Positions 26,224-35,911 are shown, counted from the stretch's first letter. The stretch: 64,000 nucleotides of DNA from Chitinophaga sp. YR627 (GCF_900114995.1 NZ_FOUX01000007.1:186001-250000), one strand, 5' to 3'. Program-made: numbers and translations. The notes: generated by a model not told the origin, from the letters alone.

Positions 26224-27594
26224 TTATGGGTTTTGTGGCATTCCCGGATTAAAACTTAAAACCTGCGTTGGTATTTGCAGCGTGTATCGGCTGCTGTGTG
26301 GGGGGAGTGTAGCAATGACATTCCCGTTGGCATCGTACCTGCTAACTGTTCCCATCCTGTTTTCTTTATCCAGTCTTCGCATATCGAACCAGCGTAGTCC
26401 TGAAAACGCCAGTTCATGATTCCTTTCAAGCAATACTTCCTCAAGTACTTCGTCCTTATCAGCAGATTGAAAAGGCACGTAGCTTGATGCAGCAATTCTG
26501 TTTTTCCGTATGTCATCCAGTTGCTGCAACGCAACGGACAGTTCACCACGTCGGGCCGCGTTTTCTGCAATAATGAGTTTCATCTCCTGCACCGATGTAC
26601 CGCTATTAACATATTGAAGAGCTGGCGTAACCTGCAACGGAATAAACGTGGTTGCACCTCGAGTTGTATATTGATAATTGTCCAGACTATAGTACATCCG
26701 GTTCACCCGCAGGTCGTTGCCGGCAAAAGAGCGCATGAAATCTAAAGCCACGGGAAAGTTGCCAAGAACAAATCTGCCATATATAACATCAGGACGGACG
26801 CCTACCTGGTCTGATGTAGGAAGGGGACCATTCAGGTTGATCATTGTTGCCTGCGTATTATTCAGCGCAAGTTCAGCATTCCTGCTGGCCTCGGCATAAT
26901 TACGTGCGTAGAAGTATGTCCTGGCCAATAAACTGTATGCTGCTGCACGGGAACCACGCAGTCTGTTCATGCTGTTATTTACCGGTAAATCAGCAAGTGC
27001 TTCGTTGGTATCATCAATTATATGTTTGTAGATTTCGTCAACCGTACTTCTCCCCGGTACTGTTTGTGTGACATCATTGGATGTCACGAATGGAACTGCA
27101 AGATCCTTACCTGCCGTCATTGAGTCATAAGGATTTCCATATTCATTTACCAGGTAAAAGTATTCCAGCGACCTGCCGAGCAGCGCTTCTGCTTTCAGTG
27201 CTTTCCTTTGGCTTCCTGTTCCATTGGTCGCTGCATCAATGCCTAAAAGAACGGTATTGTAGTGGTTAATGTGTGCATAATGCTCCCCCCACAAAAGTGG
27301 AGCACTAACAACGTCTGAAGTAAACTGTGGTGACCAGGTATACAGTAGCTCCTGTGGCGTAGTTGGGGGTGTCGCTGCGTTTACGAAATCGACATTATCA
27401 GTCATGAAGTTGGTATACCCGAAAGGCGCCCCGAAACCATTGACAAGTGAGGGAGCGTTCAACCACTGGTCATAATCGGTCACTGTAGATAAAAGGGTTT
27501 TTCCTTTCGGTTGAATATCCAGGTACTTGTCACAACCGGTGAATACCGAACAACCCAGTATGAGAAAAAGTAAGGTATAACTATAACGGTGCAT
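26224..27594 (-). CDS. SusD/RagB-family outer membrane lipoprotein
   Basis: This 456-residue protein has the SusD features: lipobox Cys in VFTGCDKYLDIQPKG, the N-terminal SusD-like helix region, tetratricopeptide-type helices in the middle (RAAAYSLLARTYFYARNYAEA), and a C-terminal RagB part with NHELAFSGLRWFDMRR. SusD proteins lid the SusC channel and capture ligand. Its 11-base spacing from SusC and from the DUF1735 gene shows one operon. It is shorter than starch-type SusD (over 500 residues), as is usual for FecR-controlled pairs of this kind. Confidence 0.9.
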   Translation of the reverse strand: MHRYSYTLLFLILGCSVFTGCDKYLDIQPKGKTLLSTVTDYDQWLNAPSLVNGFGAPFGYTNFMTDNVDFVNAATPPTTPQELLYTWSPQFTSDVVSAPLLWGEHYAHINHYNTVLLGIDAATNGTGSQRKALKAEALLGRSLEYFYLVNEYGNPYDSMTAGKDLAVPFVTSNDVTQTVPGRSTVDEIYKHIIDDTNEALADLPVNNSMNRLRGSRAAAYSLLARTYFYARNYAEASRNAELALNNTQATMINLNGPLPTSDQVGVRPDVIYGRFVLGNFPVALDFMRSFAGNDLRVNRMYYSLDNYQYTTRGATTFIPLQVTPALQYVNSGTSVQEMKLIIAENAARRGELSVALQQLDDIRKNRIAASSYVPFQSADKDEVLEEVLLERNHELAFSGLRWFDMRRLDKENRMGTVSRYDANGNVIATLPPHSSRYTLQIPTQVLSFNPGMPQNP

Positions 27595-27605
27595 TAGTTT
27601 TCTTA

Positions 27606-30600
27606 TTAGAAGTTGGTGAAAATTGTCAGATAATATGTCGGCGTTATATAGGATTTCTGGAAACTGCCAGCTGCTGCGCTGTAGTTGTATTTATTAAAAC
27701 CCTTTGTCCATAAATTAGATCCCTGCAGTTTCACTTCGAAGTGCGTAAATCCAATATTTTTTACGAATGGCTGATTATCCAAACTATATGACAGCGTAAG
27801 GTCGCCCAAGGTGATATAATCGCCGTTGACAACATATTTATCAGAATATCTGTATACAAAGTTTGGATTACCGCTATTATAAGTGGCGATATTTGGTATA
27901 TCTGTATGATTTTCATCCCCCGGATTTTTCCAGTAGTTTCCGGACCCTTCGAGTGGTCGGAGAACGGAAGGATCAGGTACCGGAACCCGTACTTTGAACC
28001 CACCATAATAATTCACCATTGCAAAAACATAGAACCTGCCAATGTCAAACCGATTACTCAGACCAGCGTTGATAGTTGGAATAGAGGATCCTGCATAACG
28101 TGTTACGCCTGATGTGTCATTGGAAAGAAGACTGGTCAGCATGAGGCCCTGAGGAGTGTTATTTGAGCTATTATCGACCTCATAGATTTTGCCTTTCCCA
28201 TTTGTTATCAGTGGAAAACCTGCACTGCTTATGCCAGCATCACGATAAGAAAACATCGCACCTACCGGGTAGCCTTTCACATATCCTAGTGAATTTAATG
28301 TTTGTGGGTTATAGGCAACCCGCTGGTAAACATCGATCACTTTACTGGTATTTCGTGCGATAACAAATCCCGTATTCCAGTTAAAATTCTTACGAGCGAT
28401 CCAGTCCGCATTCAGCCTGAGCTCAATACCCCTGTTATCAATAGAGGCATTATTGATAATGGACGGACTAACCCCTATGGTAGGGTCTATTAACGAATTA
28501 CCAAGCAGGTCAGTGCTCTTCTTGATATAATAATTGACGGTTCCATCGATATGTGTAAATATCCGGTAGTCCATTCCGAAGTTGATATTCTTAGTCTGCT
28601 CCCATCTCAGGCTGCTATTGGCATAGGATAGTAATTCAAGGGCAGTGCTTCTTGGAGTTGTATAAGGAGTTAGCGTATACCCTGCGATAACCTGTGGGAG
28701 GGAGAGCTTTGCGACGTTACCATTAAAGCCATAAGATACACGGAAAGTTAGCTGATTTACCCAGTCGAGTTGTTGCATAAAGCGCTCTTTCTCAACATTC
28801 CAACGCGCTCCGATAGACCATAGCGGCTTATATTTATATTTAGGATTTGTGCCGAAAAGATTCGATTGGTCAATCCTGATACTTCCGCTGAGTGAATACA
28901 TATCCCTGTACGAATAAACGATATTGGAGAAGCCCGACAGGAACCTGTCTTCATTGTACTGCTGACCAAAAAGTGAATTATAGCGGTTAGCAAAAGGCGA
29001 GCTGGTCAGAAAGGAACCTCTTATTGATCCGTCAGTGATACCTACATAATTCACTGGTTGTTGTAGTAATGTTTCATCACTATACCCGAAGTAAGAAGCC
29101 AGATTACTTTTTGAAACAACGTTCCGCAATTCTCCGCCCAGGATAGCATTAAATGAATGATCAGCAGCTATCTTTTTGTTATAAGTGAGACTCGCCCTGG
29201 CGGTATAGCTGAAGAAATTACTTGCCTGCTGTCTCAGATAACCACCTTTAGGAATGTTATAGTTCAATGTACCATCTGTATTTACAGTAACATATTGCGC
29301 GATATACTCCCTTGCTTCAGAGGAGAATTCTGATGCATAATGCCGGGAGTCAGTATTTGAGTTCTCATAAATGCCGCCAAACAGCAAGCCGAATCCTTTT
29401 CCGATATTGTAATTAAAGTTCGCGGTGATCTTATTATTGACTGTTTTTACTTTGTCACTGATCTGATCGACGTCGACCAACGGATAATAAAGGATGTCCT
29501 GCAAACCTTTACCCATTAGGGAGTTATTTAAATAAGGATTGACCTGAGAGCCTCTGGTTGAATAGAGCGGATTGCCATTAACATCCTGCAGGCCTTCAAA
29601 AGGAGAGAGGTCTTCAAGACCAGGTACAGGAGCACTGTTGTTCCTTAACTCTGCATAGTCGGTTGTTAATTCCAGCGTTAGTCTTTGAGATAATTTCAGC
29701 ATTGTTCTTGCGGAAAGTAACCAGTTGTTGTCATCATTATTGCGTTGGGAAAAGCGGTTTCTGGTGTAATTAGCTTTAATGTAATACAACGCCCTGTCAC
29801 TACCACCTGAAGTACTTAAAGTATAGGTCTGCGTGACTGCTGATCGCAAAAATAGTTTACGGTATTCATTTTTGTTGTCGGATTGTTGTAATGCTGCATA
29901 TGATGATGCAAATTGCTCCGGTGTAATAACATTTCCCGCTGATTGAGCAAGCAGATAATACACTGGTGTTCTCGGTACAATGGCATTACTGCCGATCAGT
30001 GATAACAGTGGCCAGGTAGTTGAATTGACACTACCTGAATAAATACTTTTTTCGTAGTCTGCAACAATGGCGGAGGCATCATCTGCGTACCTGTATCGGT
30101 TGTAGTTTTCTTTAGGTGTAATATTAGAGGTAAGCCGGAGTTCGAATCTTGGTTTACCGATCATAGCCTGTTTGCGTTCAATCACGATCACGCCGTTGGA
30201 TGCCCGTACTCCATAAATTGTAGCGGCTGCTGCATCAGATAATATAGTGACACTTTTGATCTCGTTGGGATCTATCATATTGAGACTCAGCTCCGTTGGA
30301 TAGCCGTCCACTACGATCAATGGGCTCTGATTGGCTGACATGGTTGATATACCACGAATGTTGAACAGGCTTCTGGAAGTAGACCCGGTACTGCCTGGTG
30401 TTGTACTGGTAAAAGACACACTGTTATTAATCATCAGACCCGGCAAACGGTTTACCAGGCCGTCCAGAAAGTTGGTGCTAACCCTGGACTCATACGCTTT
30501 GGTACTGATCTGGGCTACCGCACCTGTGCTTTGCTCTGGCTTGATGCGCTGATAACCTGTATTCACGGTTACTTCTACTTCTTTAAGGTTCTTAGTAAGA

Positions 30601-31223
30601 ATGTCCAGTGCAATAGTGCCCATATTTTTAGCTGCAGGGAGTTCCTTATATGCATAACCAACAGCGGTGATGATAATCGTCGCATTCTCGTCGACACCGC
30701 TTAAGATGAAGAATCCATTTGATGCACTTCTGATGCCTTGTGCAGTATTTTTAATAACAACGCTTGCACCTGAAATCGGTTGTCCTGATGCTGCATCAAT
30801 AACGGTGCCTTTGATCTCAATCAGCGCCTGCATATTTGAAGCGCCGGCTGGTGCAGCCTGTTTGGTTTTCGGCGTGACGACAATCGATTTGTCTTCAATG
30901 CTGAAATCAAAAGGCTGATCGGAAAAAACTGCTTTAAGAACGATGTTCAGTTCAGTGTTCTTTACTTCAATGTTTACTGGTTTGGCGCCTCTTAGTAAAG
31001 AGGACGTGTACAGAAAATCATAGCCTGTCTGCTTACTGATCTTATTGAAGACCTCCCCAAGTGGTGTGTTTTTTTCTTTTAACGTTATCTTTTGAGCAAA
31101 AGATGACGCGCTGACCTGCATAATAAATACCGTCAATAGAAGTGCAGTTAACTTCATAGTCAATAGCATTTTAGCCATACAGCCGGGCGGCTGCACGGGA
31201 ATCTTAGCGTGAAGTTTGTACAT
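27606..31223 (-). CDS. SusC/RagA TonB-dependent receptor with STN signalling domain
   Basis: This 1205-residue receptor has a signal sequence ending at SSFAQ44, an STN (secretin/TonB N-terminal) domain at about 45-118, a carboxypeptidase-regulatory-like repeat from about 133 (GTVIDAASGQPISGASVVIK), a plug domain (GVRASNGVIVIER marks the SusC family) and a 22-strand barrel ending in an aromatic residue (TIFTNF). The STN domain is the part that contacts FecR, so ligand binding at this receptor can be signalled to the ECF sigma factor encoded upstream. Ligand class (glycan, peptide or metal complex) is not evident; no glycoside hydrolase is in the operon. Confidence 0.93.
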   Translation of the reverse strand: MYKLHAKIPVQPPGCMAKMLLTMKLTALLLTVFIMQVSASSFAQKITLKEKNTPLGEVFNKISKQTGYDFLYTSSLLRGAKPVNIEVKNTELNIVLKAVFSDQPFDFSIEDKSIVVTPKTKQAAPAGASNMQALIEIKGTVIDAASGQPISGASVVIKNTAQGIRSASNGFFILSGVDENATIIITAVGYAYKELPAAKNMGTIALDILTKNLKEVEVTVNTGYQRIKPEQSTGAVAQISTKAYESRVSTNFLDGLVNRLPGLMINNSVSFTSTTPGSTGSTSRSLFNIRGISTMSANQSPLIVVDGYPTELSLNMIDPNEIKSVTILSDAAAATIYGVRASNGVIVIERKQAMIGKPRFELRLTSNITPKENYNRYRYADDASAIVADYEKSIYSGSVNSTTWPLLSLIGSNAIVPRTPVYYLLAQSAGNVITPEQFASSYAALQQSDNKNEYRKLFLRSAVTQTYTLSTSGGSDRALYYIKANYTRNRFSQRNNDDNNWLLSARTMLKLSQRLTLELTTDYAELRNNSAPVPGLEDLSPFEGLQDVNGNPLYSTRGSQVNPYLNNSLMGKGLQDILYYPLVDVDQISDKVKTVNNKITANFNYNIGKGFGLLFGGIYENSNTDSRHYASEFSSEAREYIAQYVTVNTDGTLNYNIPKGGYLRQQASNFFSYTARASLTYNKKIAADHSFNAILGGELRNVVSKSNLASYFGYSDETLLQQPVNYVGITDGSIRGSFLTSSPFANRYNSLFGQQYNEDRFLSGFSNIVYSYRDMYSLSGSIRIDQSNLFGTNPKYKYKPLWSIGARWNVEKERFMQQLDWVNQLTFRVSYGFNGNVAKLSLPQVIAGYTLTPYTTPRSTALELLSYANSSLRWEQTKNINFGMDYRIFTHIDGTVNYYIKKSTDLLGNSLIDPTIGVSPSIINNASIDNRGIELRLNADWIARKNFNWNTGFVIARNTSKVIDVYQRVAYNPQTLNSLGYVKGYPVGAMFSYRDAGISSAGFPLITNGKGKIYEVDNSSNNTPQGLMLTSLLSNDTSGVTRYAGSSIPTINAGLSNRFDIGRFYVFAMVNYYGGFKVRVPVPDPSVLRPLEGSGNYWKNPGDENHTDIPNIATYNSGNPNFVYRYSDKYVVNGDYITLGDLTLSYSLDNQPFVKNIGFTHFEVKLQGSNLWTKGFNKYNYSAAAGSFQKSYITPTYYLTIFTNF

Positions 31224-31325
31224 TTGTATAGTATGGATTTAGGCGTCGCACCTTTGCATTGTCCAGATGATCCGGGTGCTTCGCGGTTTAAATAGTTTAA
31301 AGACTATTGAAATATCCATTCATAA

Positions 31326-31356
31326 AGTCATTCCGGTCTCGAACTCCGGAATGGCT
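31326..31356. promoter_or_regulatory. Hairpin between FecR and SusC genes
   Basis: CATTCCGG and CCGGAATG (extendable by three pairs including G-U) form an 11-pair stem with a nine-base loop in the 165-base gap. It could partly terminate transcription from the FecR gene or lie in the SusC leader. No strong T-tract follows on the minus strand. Confidence 0.4.
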
Positions 31357-31388
31357 TTTCAGAAAACTGATAAGGTGATAGCACAGCG

Positions 31389-32531
31389 CTACTGCATCAC
31401 GATTACCTTCTTTCCTTCAATCTGAAAATGGACTGCTTTTGTTTTTTCGAGCATCTTTAATGCCTGGCTGATATTCTTGTACCGGGATATTTTTCCATTG
31501 AAACCTTCTTCCGGCGCCGGACCTTTGAAGGTGACCTCTATGTCATACCAGCGCGCGAGTTTGCGCATGATACTACCGATCTTTTCGTCATTGAAGCGGA
31601 ATTCACCGTTTTTCCAGGCAACGGCTTCTTCCAGGTCTGCATTGGTAACATTCAGGCCGTCGCTGTTCAAAATAGCCTGTTCTCCTGGTTGTATGATTTT
31701 GGTATTATTCGATCCGGTTACTCTCACCGAACCTTCCAGCAAAGTGGTTCTGATAGCTGTTTCATCCTTATATGCATTCACGTTAAAATGTGTCCCCAAC
31801 ACATCCACCACCTGCCGTTCCGTAACAACATGGAATGGCATGGCTGCATTATGTGCAATTTCGAAGTAGACCTCGCCGGTGATCTCTACTTTTCGTTCTG
31901 TTCCTTTGAAGCTGGTGGGGTATTTAATGGAAGAACCGGCATTCAGCCATACCTCGCTTCCATCGGAAAGGATGAGGTGGTATTGGCCCCCGAGTGGTGT
32001 ACTCACTGTATTGTAAGCGATTGCGGCGGATGCGGGTGAGTGTCCATCCGTCGGTTCATAAGCGAGGTTTCCGTCTGATGTTTTGGTGATGTTAGTATTT
32101 CCCTGGACAGCTAATGGACCATTTCCGGCGTCATTCAGCGAGATCTGCTGACCGTTCGACAGGGTCAGTGTTGCCTTATTGCTGCCTGGAGATACATCCT
32201 GCTGTACTGCCTTTGCGATTGGTTTTGCTTCATCCTGCTTTATAAAGTAATAGCTGCCGATACCCAGGCAAAGGAGTATGGAAGCCGCTGCTGCCAGGCG
32301 CGTCCATTTGATAGTGATAGTCTGTTTTGTACGGATGTTTCCTTTTTGGGCAATAAGGCTATATAGTCGCTGCTCCATTTCTGTCTGCGATTCATCCGAG
32401 TTTATTTCCAGGGAGTTGTCGAAATTATTGTACCATTTTTCGAATTCCTCCCGTTCTTCTTTTGTTATAGTGCCCTCCTGCCATTTTTGGGCGAGAAGGT
32501 TAATCCGATCTGGGTTGTTTGGTTGATGCAT
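31389..32531 (-). CDS. FecR-family anti-sigma / sigma regulator
   Basis: This 380-residue protein has a cytoplasmic N-terminal part (residues 1-75) that should bind the sigma factor, a single membrane helix at about 77-97, a periplasmic FecR domain (YNTVSTPLGGQYHLILSDGS, then EVYFEIAHN, and LGTHFNVNAY) and the DUF4974 C-terminal domain (AVAWKNGEFRFND). It relays the SusC signal across the inner membrane. It lies between the sigma gene and SusC, the standard order. Confidence 0.93.
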   Translation of the reverse strand: MHQPNNPDRINLLAQKWQEGTITKEEREEFEKWYNNFDNSLEINSDESQTEMEQRLYSLIAQKGNIRTKQTITIKWTRLAAAASILLCLGIGSYYFIKQDEAKPIAKAVQQDVSPGSNKATLTLSNGQQISLNDAGNGPLAVQGNTNITKTSDGNLAYEPTDGHSPASAAIAYNTVSTPLGGQYHLILSDGSEVWLNAGSSIKYPTSFKGTERKVEITGEVYFEIAHNAAMPFHVVTERQVVDVLGTHFNVNAYKDETAIRTTLLEGSVRVTGSNNTKIIQPGEQAILNSDGLNVTNADLEEAVAWKNGEFRFNDEKIGSIMRKLARWYDIEVTFKGPAPEEGFNGKISRYKNISQALKMLEKTKAVHFQIEGKKVIVMQ

Positions 32532-32641
32532 GTCGGCCCCTTTTATATATAGCCAATTAGAATCGGAGATACCCTACCTTCATTTTAAGAAATTATTAAA
32601 AGAAGTGAAATTATAGGTACACAGCCCTATGGAAGGGGAGA

Positions 32642-33232
32642 TTAGTGTTTCATGCCGGACAATAACAGCAATACAATGGTAAAACGCGATCCAAAACGGG
32701 ACCTGAGCACTTTAAGTGCGGTAGTGATATGTTTTTCGACGGCCTTTTCTGAAATATGCAGGGCCTCTGCGATTTTCCTGTTCGTGAGGTTGCCTTCCCG
32801 GCTCATTCTGAAGATCAGCTGACATTTGGGGGGAAGTGTACTGATTGTTGTTTCCAGTTCCTGCCGGAGGGTTTCCAGGTCGAAACGGATGTCTACGGGA
32901 AGCTGTTGTAAGGGTATTTCTTTTGCAAAAGCGTCATTTCTTTGTTGTTCCCTGGATCTTTTTGCCAGCCGGTTGATGACCTCAAATTTAACGGCTACGG
33001 CGAAATAATGTTCAAAATTGACTTTCAGCTCCAGCTTTTCCCTACGCCTCCAGAGATTCAGGAAGATATCCTGAACGGTTTCTTCTGCCTCGTTGATATC
33101 TCCCAGACGTTTGCCGGCAATAACAAGCAATTTATCCCAATACGTCTGATAGACCACTTTAAAAGCAGCCTCGTTGCCCGCCTTTAACAGGTCGGCCAAC
33201 TCCGGATCCGTGAGCTTATTATAATACGTCAT
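32642..33232 (-). CDS. ECF-type RNA polymerase sigma-70 factor
   Basis: The product from ATG 33232 (MTYYNKLTDPELADLL) is 196 residues. Region 2 is seen in DINEAEETVQDIFLNLWRRR and region 4 in LPPKCQLIFRMSREGNLTNR plus the recognition helix KIAEALHISEKAVEKHI. It ends in a hydrophobic tail (TIVLLLLSG) common in Bacteroidota FecI-like sigma factors. A longer frame begins with TTG at 33277. It should direct transcription of the SusC operon when released by the FecR protein encoded 110 bases downstream. Confidence 0.93.
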   Translation of the reverse strand: MTYYNKLTDPELADLLKAGNEAAFKVVYQTYWDKLLVIAGKRLGDINEAEETVQDIFLNLWRRREKLELKVNFEHYFAVAVKFEVINRLAKRSREQQRNDAFAKEIPLQQLPVDIRFDLETLRQELETTISTLPPKCQLIFRMSREGNLTNRKIAEALHISEKAVEKHITTALKVLRSRFGSRFTIVLLLLSGMKH

Positions 33233-33477
33233 CTTGTCCCGAACAATATAATAATTAAATTTAACAGTCACTTTCAAATGAAAGTGTCATGAGAGAAAGT
33301 CCTCTTATAATGCCTGATCAGCTATCTGCTGTTCGTTGTTGCTGAGTTCACTATTTATCGCCCCTTTTGACTGGTGCGCATGATGTTGGTTGATAGTCTA
33401 TCCATATAATTACTACCTGATGCAGGTATAAATTGTCCCGACCGCCTGTCAGATTGTTTTATCAGGTCTTACTTTTT

Positions 33478-34269
33478 TTAACTTAGTACCAGTCCCTCTT
33501 TCAAAGCCAGTTCATACATTTCTTTATCAAAGCTATATAAATGTGGTGAGCGGTGTGCACCAATGCTCCGCTTTTCATCCAGTTTTTTTAATAGTTTAAG
33601 CGCAATCAGCTTTTTAGGAAAGTTACTGACGTCCAGTTTTTTCCCCAATAATGTCTCATATAAAGCATGGATCTCGCTCAGGGTAAACTTTGCCGGCAGC
33701 ATATTGAGTCCGATCGGATAGTGATACAGATGCAGTCGCATAGTATGCATCGCCTCCCGTACCATTTCGTCATGGTCATATTCCAGTGGCGGTAAATCAT
33801 TGATGTCAAACCAGGCACAGGCCTCCGTACTGTAGTCCGTCTGTAGTTTAGTTTTTGAAAAATCTGTGATGGCATAAAAGCCAACAGATATCGTTTGATT
33901 GATAAGCCAGTTGCCCTCCCAGGATGGCAGTCCGGTTTGTTCCAGCCACTTCTTTTTATCGAATTTGTCAAACTGAATTCGATTCGGATCACCAAAAGTT
34001 TTGAACTGCTGCAAAAACAGATTGTCAACGCCTGTACGGTCTTTTATATTACGATTGGCAGCATCTACCAGTTTCTCAGCACGTTTAATATATCCCCCTG
34101 GTAAGGACCAGTTATCGATATTTCTATGCCTGATAAGAAGCAATTTGAGTTGCTGCGCATGATAACCAAAAATAGCACAGTCGATAGTAACATGAGGAAT
34201 ATAATACAGGTGCCCGTTGAGTATAAAATCCCTGAATTCTTCTTCTGTTTGCATCTCCAAAAATAACAT
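33478..34269 (-). CDS. NrtR-like transcriptional regulator (Nudix sensor plus winged helix)
   Basis: This 263-residue protein has an N-terminal Nudix fold and a C-terminal winged helix (AKFTLSEIHALYETLLGKKL, then FPKKLIALKLLKKL). The Nudix box starts well (GGYIKRAEKL) but the REUXEE core is replaced by RNIKDRTG, so the metal-binding glutamates are missing and hydrolysis is unlikely. This is typical of NrtR/AraR-type repressors that sense an ADP-ribose-like compound or a sugar. Two 25-base palindromes upstream (34301-34369) are fitting operators, shared with the divergent gene at 34467. Which metabolite is sensed is unknown. Confidence 0.85.
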   Translation of the reverse strand: MLFLEMQTEEEFRDFILNGHLYYIPHVTIDCAIFGYHAQQLKLLLIRHRNIDNWSLPGGYIKRAEKLVDAANRNIKDRTGVDNLFLQQFKTFGDPNRIQFDKFDKKKWLEQTGLPSWEGNWLINQTISVGFYAITDFSKTKLQTDYSTEACAWFDINDLPPLEYDHDEMVREAMHTMRLHLYHYPIGLNMLPAKFTLSEIHALYETLLGKKLDVSNFPKKLIALKLLKKLDEKRSIGAHRSPHLYSFDKEMYELALKEGLVLS

Positions 34270-34300
34270 TTTCCAACGGCGGAAAGCCCCTTTTTTAAAT

Positions 34301-34325
34301 TTATTTAGTAAAATTTACTAAATAA
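34301..34325. promoter_or_regulatory. 25-base perfect palindrome, operator 1
   Basis: Arms TTATTTAGTAAA and TTTACTAAATAA around a central A. It lies 32 bases upstream of the NrtR-like start. The central TTTAGTAAA half-site recurs in operator 2. Confidence 0.7.
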
Positions 34326-34344
34326 TGAAATATTGTATCTATAT

Positions 34345-34369
34345 TCATTTAGTGAAATGTACTAAATGA
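34345..34369. promoter_or_regulatory. 25-base near-palindrome, operator 2
   Basis: Arms TCATTTAGTGAA and TGTACTAAATGA with two mismatched pairs. Its centre is 44 bases from that of operator 1, close to four helical turns, so two repressor dimers would sit on the same face. Confidence 0.65.
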
Positions 34370-34466
34370 TATAACTGTTAGATTATCAGTCCGATAATCA
34401 TATTGTAGCCATGTGAAGGATTAATTATAAAAACATATAATACCAAAGACCCAAAACTAATACCAC

Positions 34467-34835
34467 ATGAAAAAACTGAAAGCAACGCTTGTGCTGTTTA
34501 TCAGCCTTTTTGCCGTATCTGGCATAAAAGCGCAAACAAAAGATTTTTACCCGGGCACCTGGGACGTCATGATATTTGGTACTCCTTACGGTGATGTGAA
34601 AAGGACTTTTGTACTTGAAAGAAAGGAAGGCAAACTGGGCGGGGTAATAAAAGACTCGACCGGAGCAGAATTGACGAAGATTACAAAAGTGACTGAAAAC
34701 GGGAAAACAGCAGCAATCGACTTTACCTCTCAGGACTATGATGTTACCCTCACAATAGATCCGGTTGATGAGGATCATGTGAAAGGTAATCTGGCCGGCT
34801 TTACAACTACGGGTGTCCGTAGAAAAGAACATTAA
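34467..34835 (+). CDS. Small secreted beta-rich protein, function unknown
   Basis: This 122-residue protein has a clear signal peptide (MKKLKATLVLFISLFAVSGI, then KAQTKD) followed by a compact beta-rich domain (YPGTWDVMIFGTPYGDV, YDVTLTIDPVDEDHVKGNL). The layout recalls small lipocalin-like or calycin domains, but I cannot name a family. It is divergent from the NrtR-like repressor and shares its palindromic operators, so it is probably the target. No enzyme motif is visible. Confidence 0.65.
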   Translation: MKKLKATLVLFISLFAVSGIKAQTKDFYPGTWDVMIFGTPYGDVKRTFVLERKEGKLGGVIKDSTGAELTKITKVTENGKTAAIDFTSQDYDVTLTIDPVDEDHVKGNLAGFTTTGVRRKEH

Positions 34836-34895
34836 TAGATCAGTTATTGCTGATCATAGAAGACCTTTTATAATGGGGGGCCGCGTTTAAAACAG

Positions 34896-34929
34896 AAAGG
34901 GAGCACTTACATAAGTGTTCCCTTTTTTT
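34896..34929 (+). terminator. Rho-independent terminator
   Basis: Stem GGGAGCACTT / AAGTGTTCCC with one G-U pair and an ACAT loop, flanked by AAA and seven T. It ends the 34467 transcript. Confidence 0.88.
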
Positions 34930-35023
34930 ATACCCTGAAGTATAGGTGTATCTGGCAACTTAAAACCATCATTTGTCCTATCATAACCATTGAATGGCTA
35001 CCCTTGAGTCTTACAGGCTACTA

Positions 35024-35031
35024 TAGTTTTG
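35024..35031 (+). promoter_or_regulatory. -7 promoter element (TAGTTTTG)
   Basis: TAGTTTTG fits TAnnTTTG, 23 bases upstream of the SDR start at 35055. A TTG about 17 bases upstream is a possible -33. Confidence 0.5.
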
Positions 35032-35054
35032 TGTCTACAATCAAACAATAGAAA

Positions 35055-35819
35055 ATGTCAGTATCAAAGACCGTAGCACTGGTCACCGGTGGAAGCCGTG
35101 GCCTTGGCAGAGACATCGCTTTAAGATTAGCTGCTCAGGGAACAGCTGTTATTATCACTTATAATACCAGGAGAGAAGAAGCCCTGGAAGTTGTTGAGCA
35201 GATAAAGCAGACCGGCGTACACGCTGTTGCATTACAACTCAGTACAGAGCATACAGCTGCGTTTCCCGAATTCTTTGCCACACTAGCTGATATACTGCAT
35301 GCAGACTTTCAAACCGATCGTTTTGACTATCTGATCAACAATGCCGGAATCGGATTACATATGGCTTTTGAAAATACAACAGAAGCACAATTTGATCTGC
35401 TGCTGAATGTCCTGTTCAAAGGAGTCTACTTTTTTACCCAGCAGGCGCTTCATTACCTTCGGGATGGTGGTGCTATTGTTAACCTGTCCAGCAGACTGGC
35501 ACAATCAGGTGTACCCGGGTATTCAGCATATGCCTCTATGAAAGGGGCTGTTGAAACGCTTACAAGATATCAGGCGAAAGAACTGGGCCCAAGACGTATA
35601 CGGGTGAATGCAGTAGCTCCCGGACCGACTGCTACTGACTTTGGCGGCGGCATTGTAAAGGATAACGCGCAGTTCAGAGCGAATGTAACAGCATTGACCG
35701 CCTTGGGTCGTGTGGGAGAAGCAGAAGATATCGGCGGAGTAGTAGCCTTCTTATGCTCAGATGCGGCCAGATGGGTCACTGCACAACGTATCGAGGTATC
35801 CGGTGGTATGAACATATAG
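35055..35819 (+). CDS. Short-chain dehydrogenase/reductase (first of two)
   Basis: This 254-residue classical SDR has the cofactor motif TGGSRGLGRD, the NNAGIG motif, the active-site Ser (NLSSRLAQSG) and Tyr/Lys in YSAYASMKGA, then PGPTATDF. It is likely an NADP(H)-dependent oxidoreductase, since basic residues follow the second strand (NTRREEA). It has its own promoter and is separated by 169 bases from the next SDR, to which it is only a distant relative. Substrate unknown. Confidence 0.88.
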   Translation: MSVSKTVALVTGGSRGLGRDIALRLAAQGTAVIITYNTRREEALEVVEQIKQTGVHAVALQLSTEHTAAFPEFFATLADILHADFQTDRFDYLINNAGIGLHMAFENTTEAQFDLLLNVLFKGVYFFTQQALHYLRDGGAIVNLSSRLAQSGVPGYSAYASMKGAVETLTRYQAKELGPRRIRVNAVAPGPTATDFGGGIVKDNAQFRANVTALTALGRVGEAEDIGGVVAFLCSDAARWVTAQRIEVSGGMNI

Positions 35820-35911
35820 CAGATAAGCTGCGTCATATTCTAACACCTCCTTTTATTATTCCTCACTATTGCCTTGTATCATCTATGTTACCTTGTTACC
35901 TCTATGTTACT

